From Bacteroidetes bacterium GWC2_46_850 (GTDB taxonomy: Bacteria; Bacteroidota; Bacteroidia; Bacteroidales; Dysgonomonadaceae): DNA of 64,000 nucleotides. Below the pieces are notes generated by a model. The model was not told the origin of the DNA. It did no database searches and saw only the letters and a program-made list of their open reading frames with translations. Location of the stretch: the NCBI GenBank assembly GCA_001768325.1, contig MENQ01000014.1, positions 1-64,000 on the forward strand, in the 5' to 3' direction. Shown one piece after another: positions 62,583 to 64,000 of the stretch (within the stretch, counting starts at the first letter, position 1; every line of letters starts with the position of its first letter). Both the position numbers and the translations under genes were made by a program.

Positions 62583-63920
62583 TTAATTGTTGCTTAATAA
62601 ATATTTAAGTGTACCGCTTGCTTTCAATAAATCTATTTCTGTCTTTTTGTAGCGGATAAGTTCGGTGGTATAGGCTATTTTTACTTCATGCAAAGAGGTT
62701 TCTGTTTCAAGGAGGTCTGTTATACTCGCCAAGCCTTCGGTGTACAATGCCATTGTCTGGGTATATACTTTCTCCGCCAGTTTCATGTTCTCGGATTGCA
62801 CCTGTACCAACTCATAGGTCATCTCCAGTCCGTTTCTCGCATTCAGGTAATCGGCGGACAGGCTTTGTCGGGTTTCCCGAATATCCCAATCCAAACTTTG
62901 CAGTTGTGTTTGTTTTTGTCTTATCCGGCTTCGTTTGCCCAAGCCATCAAAAATCGGGATGCTCAATCGTACGCCGATGACGGCAGAACTGTACCACGGA
63001 TCTCTCGTCAGATTCAGCCGGTTCGACTGAAATTGATACCCGGCGGTGGCGATAGCCGATAGTGTCGGCAGATACTCCATTTTATGACCACGGATTTCGA
63101 GTTCCAACATCTCTTTTTGCTTATTCAGCACATCGAGTTCTATTCTGTTTTGCGGCTGTGAGTAGCTTCGGAGTTCGGATAGAGCAATGTTTTGAACTTC
63201 CGAATCGTCCACTTCAAAAGCATCTTCGATGGGAATACCGATCAGGATTTGCAGATAACGCTTTTGCTGCAATATGGTATTATTCATGCTTCTACCTCTT
63301 GCCTGTAAGTTGGTCAGGTTTACCTTAATACGGTTCAAATCGACTTCCCTCGTTACATTTTCCTCCACCCGTTTTTCCATCAGCCGGTAAAGTGAATCCT
63401 GCATGGATATCATATAATTGATATTATCCAATTCCTGCATACTATTAAGAATGTCATAGAAGGCATTACTTACATCGAAAATCACTTCTTCTTGCGTCAT
63501 AGCAGCCCGAAGCCGTTGAAGTTCCTGATTGTTTTTGGCTATTTTAATTCCCGTAAATAAGGTGGGCGAAAAAATCACTTGTCCAACGGAAACACCAAAA
63601 TCCAATTCGTTCTTTGAACCCATCTGAACAGGGATTTGCGTTCCGCTTTGGCCGATGAGTTCACCGGGTAACATCGTTGTGGGTAAAACCATGCTATGGT
63701 CGAAATCGCCCGAAGCGTTTATCTGTGGCAACACGTTCGACCGGGCTTCGCTTATCCGATAGCCCGCCTCGCTGACATCGAGATTTGCCCTATGCGCGGC
63801 ATAGCTGTTATTGACGGCGAAGTCGAGGCATTGTTCTAAAGAGAACTTCTGCGGGGATTCCTGCGCCATGACCGTATTGCCTGTTATCAACAGGACAAGC
63901 AAGACCTGAATCGTTCTCAT
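62583..63920 (-). CDS. TolC-family outer-membrane efflux channel
   Basis: A 445-aa outer-membrane channel with a signal peptide ending near VMAQ (about 19) and the two-fold repeat of the OEP family: LEQCLDFAVNNSYAAH start, long coiled-coil helices and beta-strand pairs. Its ATG overlaps the stop of the upstream partial gene (ATGA), so it is translationally coupled to that gene, and it lies 2 bp before the adaptor gene. Together they form one export operon. Confidence 0.93.
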   Translation of the reverse strand: MRTIQVLLVLLITGNTVMAQESPQKFSLEQCLDFAVNNSYAAHRANLDVSEAGYRISEARSNVLPQINASGDFDHSMVLPTTMLPGELIGQSGTQIPVQMGSKNELDFGVSVGQVIFSPTLFTGIKIAKNNQELQRLRAAMTQEEVIFDVSNAFYDILNSMQELDNINYMISMQDSLYRLMEKRVEENVTREVDLNRIKVNLTNLQARGRSMNNTILQQKRYLQILIGIPIEDAFEVDDSEVQNIALSELRSYSQPQNRIELDVLNKQKEMLELEIRGHKMEYLPTLSAIATAGYQFQSNRLNLTRDPWYSSAVIGVRLSIPIFDGLGKRSRIRQKQTQLQSLDWDIRETRQSLSADYLNARNGLEMTYELVQVQSENMKLAEKVYTQTMALYTEGLASITDLLETETSLHEVKIAYTTELIRYKKTEIDLLKASGTLKYLLSNN

Positions 63921-64000
63921 TTTCCGAAGTTGTATTTGATTCCGAACGACACGTAGGGGGAAACGGAGAAATAGTAATCATTATCCGTGGCAAACACTCC
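63917..64000 (-). CDS. C-terminal fragment of an outer-membrane barrel protein (runs off the window)
   Basis: Only the last 27 residues are in the window. They end in YYFSVSPYVSFGIKYNFGK, an amphipathic aromatic strand of the kind that closes outer-membrane barrels. The TGA stop overlaps the tolC ATG by 4 bp, so it is the gene just before tolC in the same operon. Confidence 0.75.
   Translation of the reverse strand, partial: GVFATDNDYYFSVSPYVSFGIKYNFGK

Overview
The window looks like a chromosomal segment of an anaerobic or microaerophilic member of the Bacteroidales (Bacteroidota). The genus is not provable from sequence alone, but the gene mix fits the Porphyromonadaceae/Dysgonomonadaceae side of the order. 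Evidence: promoters of the Bacteroidota type (TAnnTTTG at -7, TTTG/TTG about 19-21 bp upstream) before many genes, A-rich start regions without strong Shine-Dalgarno sites, a PorT homologue, NigD-like and DUF3256 proteins, a TonB receptor with an N-terminal carboxypeptidase-like domain, and a fused anti-sigma/beta-barrel protein. There is no phage, IS element, CRISPR array, rRNA or replication origin in the window.

Layout. 0.2-2.8 kb: a GH16-like lipoprotein, queC-queF (queuosine precursor) and a small unknown gene. 2.8-10.0 kb: a complete phosphate module, pstS-pstC-pstA-pstB-phoU followed by a PhoB-like regulator and PhoR-like kinase, headed by four 11-bp direct repeats that look like a Pho box. 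10.0-22.4 kb: housekeeping and envelope genes (nfo, tRNA-Arg, GH29 fucosidase, acyl-CoA synthetase, mtaB, acyltransferase, glycosyltransferase, porT, a 55-aa ferredoxin, gapA). 22.6-36.7 kb: TonB receptor, two stress-type helical bundle proteins, ettA, a short DUF5686 protein, an FUSC/YccS membrane protein, tsaD-glnS and a TPR protein.

36.7-40.9 kb is the most unusual region. An XRE-cupin regulator, a DUF4914 protein with a PEPCK/HPr-kinase-like P-loop, and a beta-carbonic anhydrase lie in one direction, with two matching promoters and matching palindromes before the first two genes. This is the best candidate for an undescribed system.

41.6-46.5 kb: NigD-like lipoprotein, an ECF sigma factor overlapping a dual-membrane anti-sigma/beta-barrel gene, rluF, and cbpA-cbpM. 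46.5-51.7 kb: a co-oriented redox set (FAD/Rieske oxidoreductase, DUF438-hemerythrin-PAS sensor, NmrA-like reductase, YceI, Crp/Fnr regulator). 52-58.3 kb: a membrane protein/winged-helix pair with twin operator palindromes, a TRIC-like channel, a Ser-type sulfatase, a methyltransferase, two GNAT acetyltransferases, a truncated acyltransferase and a small barrel. 58.4-64 kb: an RND efflux operon (barrel C-terminus, tolC, hlyD, acrB-like) running off the right edge.

All functions are read from protein sequence by eye. No database search was run. Promoter and operator calls are pattern matches.
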